DNA of 64,000 nt, taken from assembly GCA_016169945.1 (NCBI GenBank), contig JADLSH010000388.1, positions 3,484,501 through 3,548,500 of the forward strand, read 5' to 3'. Of the stretch, positions 22,038 to 64,000 are shown piece by piece. The position numbers and the translations under genes were made by a program. The notes under the pieces were generated by a model that saw nothing but the letters and a program-made list of their open reading frames with translations, did not search any database and had not been told where the DNA came from. Origin of the DNA: Trachythela sp. YZ-2020. Lineage: Eukaryota; Cnidaria; Anthozoa; Malacalcyonacea; Clavulariidae. How positions within the stretch are numbered: position 1 is the first letter of the stretch; each line of letters begins with the position of its first letter.

Positions 22038-22888
22038 CAATAAATATAGAAATACTGTACACTTAAAAACAATAGTACAAATATATATAATATATTAGCC
22101 ATAGTCGAAAGGCGAAAGCTACTCTACCAGTAATAAAGACAATGAACTTCGATGTCAAAATAAAAGATATATATAGCGATTAAAGTCCTGTTTTTTGGGA
22201 CAAACATTAAGCCAAAGATATAAACCACATACCTTTACAATGTATTTGAAGATTTATTGTGACCGATCGTTGTTATTTGTAAACAAACGAAGAGACTTGA
22301 AATCTTGTTTTGACGGCCATGTTTGTTTACTATGCGCGTAAAGACTGGAAATGAATTGAAAAAATTATGCCAACGTGTCACATTTCCAGGGGGGAGACAG
22401 TTACCATTTTTTACTCGACATTTTTACTCAAAAAATTTTCTCAAACAAAAAATTCCTTTCTCTAAAGTAATCTTATATTATCTTGTATATTATTTTGCTG
22501 TAAAATATTTGCCTGAGAGCACGCAAGAGCAAAAGATTGCTCGTCTTAGAAACCATTCTATGAAAAGAAACGCCCGAAAAACACGAAAAACTGGGCAAAC
22601 GCGCAACAATTTTAACCTATTTTGACGGCCAACATAAAGAACTGTTTATATAATAGAAATTATAAGTAAAAATACAATAGTATTACTATTTTCTAGTGAG
22701 CAGTACAGTTTACTTTATAGATCAGTGACCGTCCTCAGACAGTCGACACCAGACCCTTCGCAATATTTTTAAAAACCGAAAACTTGAAAGCATTTCTATA
22801 AAATGGCGCCTTGTCAGCAACTTTTAAAACTAAATTTTCGGGCAAAATAATGGCAATACTAGATCGTTTCACGATGCTATGAAGTGGC
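22038..22888. promoter_or_regulatory. Bidirectional COG7/SMG1 promoter region
   Basis: 851 bp separate the two divergent start codons. This interval must contain both 5' untranslated regions and the shared regulatory sequence. Short similar blocks (TTTTGACGGCCA) occur near 22308-22320 and 22619-22632. The only long ORF (22332-22625, plus strand) is basic and resembles nothing I know, so I do not call it a gene. No obvious TATA box can be tied to either start. Confidence 0.55.
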
Positions 22889-63391
<40,503 letters not shown>

Positions 63392-64000
63392 GTAAGTATA
63401 GCATTGATATTTGTAACCACTTGCCTTTTCATTGCTCCGGAATAGCAGGTTCGATTCCTGCTGAAGGGCCTATAGTTGCATTTTCCCAACTGATTCCGGT
63501 TAGGACTAAAATATACGCACATAGCTTTTCACCCGAAAATTTTCATCTACAGAAATTTTCAACATATGTCGACAGATTCCTCAAATCATAGTTACTCGAG
63601 GACAGCGCTGCGCCGGAATCGCAGGGCAGGCCGGAATCGCAGGGCCGCCGGGTCGATTCCTGCCGGAAAGCCTGAATTATATATAATATATCGTACACGA
63701 GAAGGAGTTTATTATAGTGATTTGAAACACCGAAAAGTGTGTTGAAAAACAAGGCGCTAGCCGAGTTTTTTAACATACTTTGAGGTGTTTTTAAATCACT
63801 ATAATAAACGACTTCGAGTGTATGATATATTACTTCTCAAACAAACCATTATTTAAAGAGAAATTGAACGCGAAAGTTGAGTTAATTTATGGGTGTTTAT
63901 TACCGTGGTATCAAGACAACGATACGGTAGTGATTTCCTTTGTGTTTTGCTCATGAATTATTAATGAGTTTGAGAAGTTAATAACCTGAATTATATTCTA
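63392..64000. other. SMG1 intron 74 (incomplete) with SINE and fold-back repeats
   Basis: Intron to the window edge. 63440-63580 is a family-2 SINE (AGGTTCGATTCCTGCTG, then GGGCCTATAGTTGCATTT). 63600-63675 repeats a B-box region twice. 63689-63829 is a fold-back with GGAGTTTATTATAGTGATTT and AAATCACTATAATAAACG arms. 63840-63990 is the repeat shared with 48880-49050. No further exon is recognisable. Confidence 0.65.

Noticed and set aside
22332..22625. Basic ORF of about 97 codons in the COG7/SMG1 promoter
   Set aside because: No recognisable homology, AT-driven composition, and it lies within the expected 5' regulatory region; insufficient support for a gene.

Overview
This is nuclear DNA from an animal. 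It is intron-dense and AT-rich, and its three large protein genes have conserved metazoan exon phases. About half of the window is short dispersed repeats. Gene divergence and the mix of tRNA-derived SINEs, fold-back MITEs and possible Penelope-type ribozyme motifs suggest an invertebrate, most plausibly an anthozoan cnidarian. That placement is inference and no marker here proves it.

Layout. (1) About 1125-13214, plus strand: a diaphanous-related formin closest to the FMNL class. It has GBD/FH3, coiled coil, polyproline FH1, FH2 and an acidic tail. At least 25 coding exons are visible, and the start-codon exon was not found. (2) 13682-22037, minus strand: a complete COG7 gene of 21 exons and 720 codons including the stop, encoding a subunit of the conserved oligomeric Golgi tether. 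The formin and COG7 are convergent. (3) 22889-63391, plus strand and continuing past the right edge: SMG1, the PI3K-like kinase of nonsense-mediated mRNA decay. I traced 74 coding exons (about 3,480 codons). Only the last ~180 residues, expected to include the FATC domain, lie outside. COG7 and SMG1 are head to head with 851 bp between their start codons.

The three genes do not form an operon or a common pathway: actin assembly, Golgi trafficking and RNA surveillance. Exon phases were checked by length. COG7 closes perfectly in frame. SMG1 closes in frame across all junctions except exon 65, which behaves as if one base is missing. The formin has one unresolved junction in FH2.

Introns carry many mobile-element families. 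These include four copies of a ~300 bp palindromic element with TTAA target duplications, and Harbinger-like MITEs with TWA duplications (one nested in another). There are also fold-backs with 7, 8 and 11 bp duplications, at least four tRNA-headed SINE families (one with a tandemly amplified tail unit), LINE reverse-transcriptase remnants, and a fold-back family built on a GATGAGAGTT decamer. Seven introns are almost entirely filled by TACCA/TGGTA pentanucleotide arrays. Two of these arrays are complementary and flank SMG1 exons 62-63.
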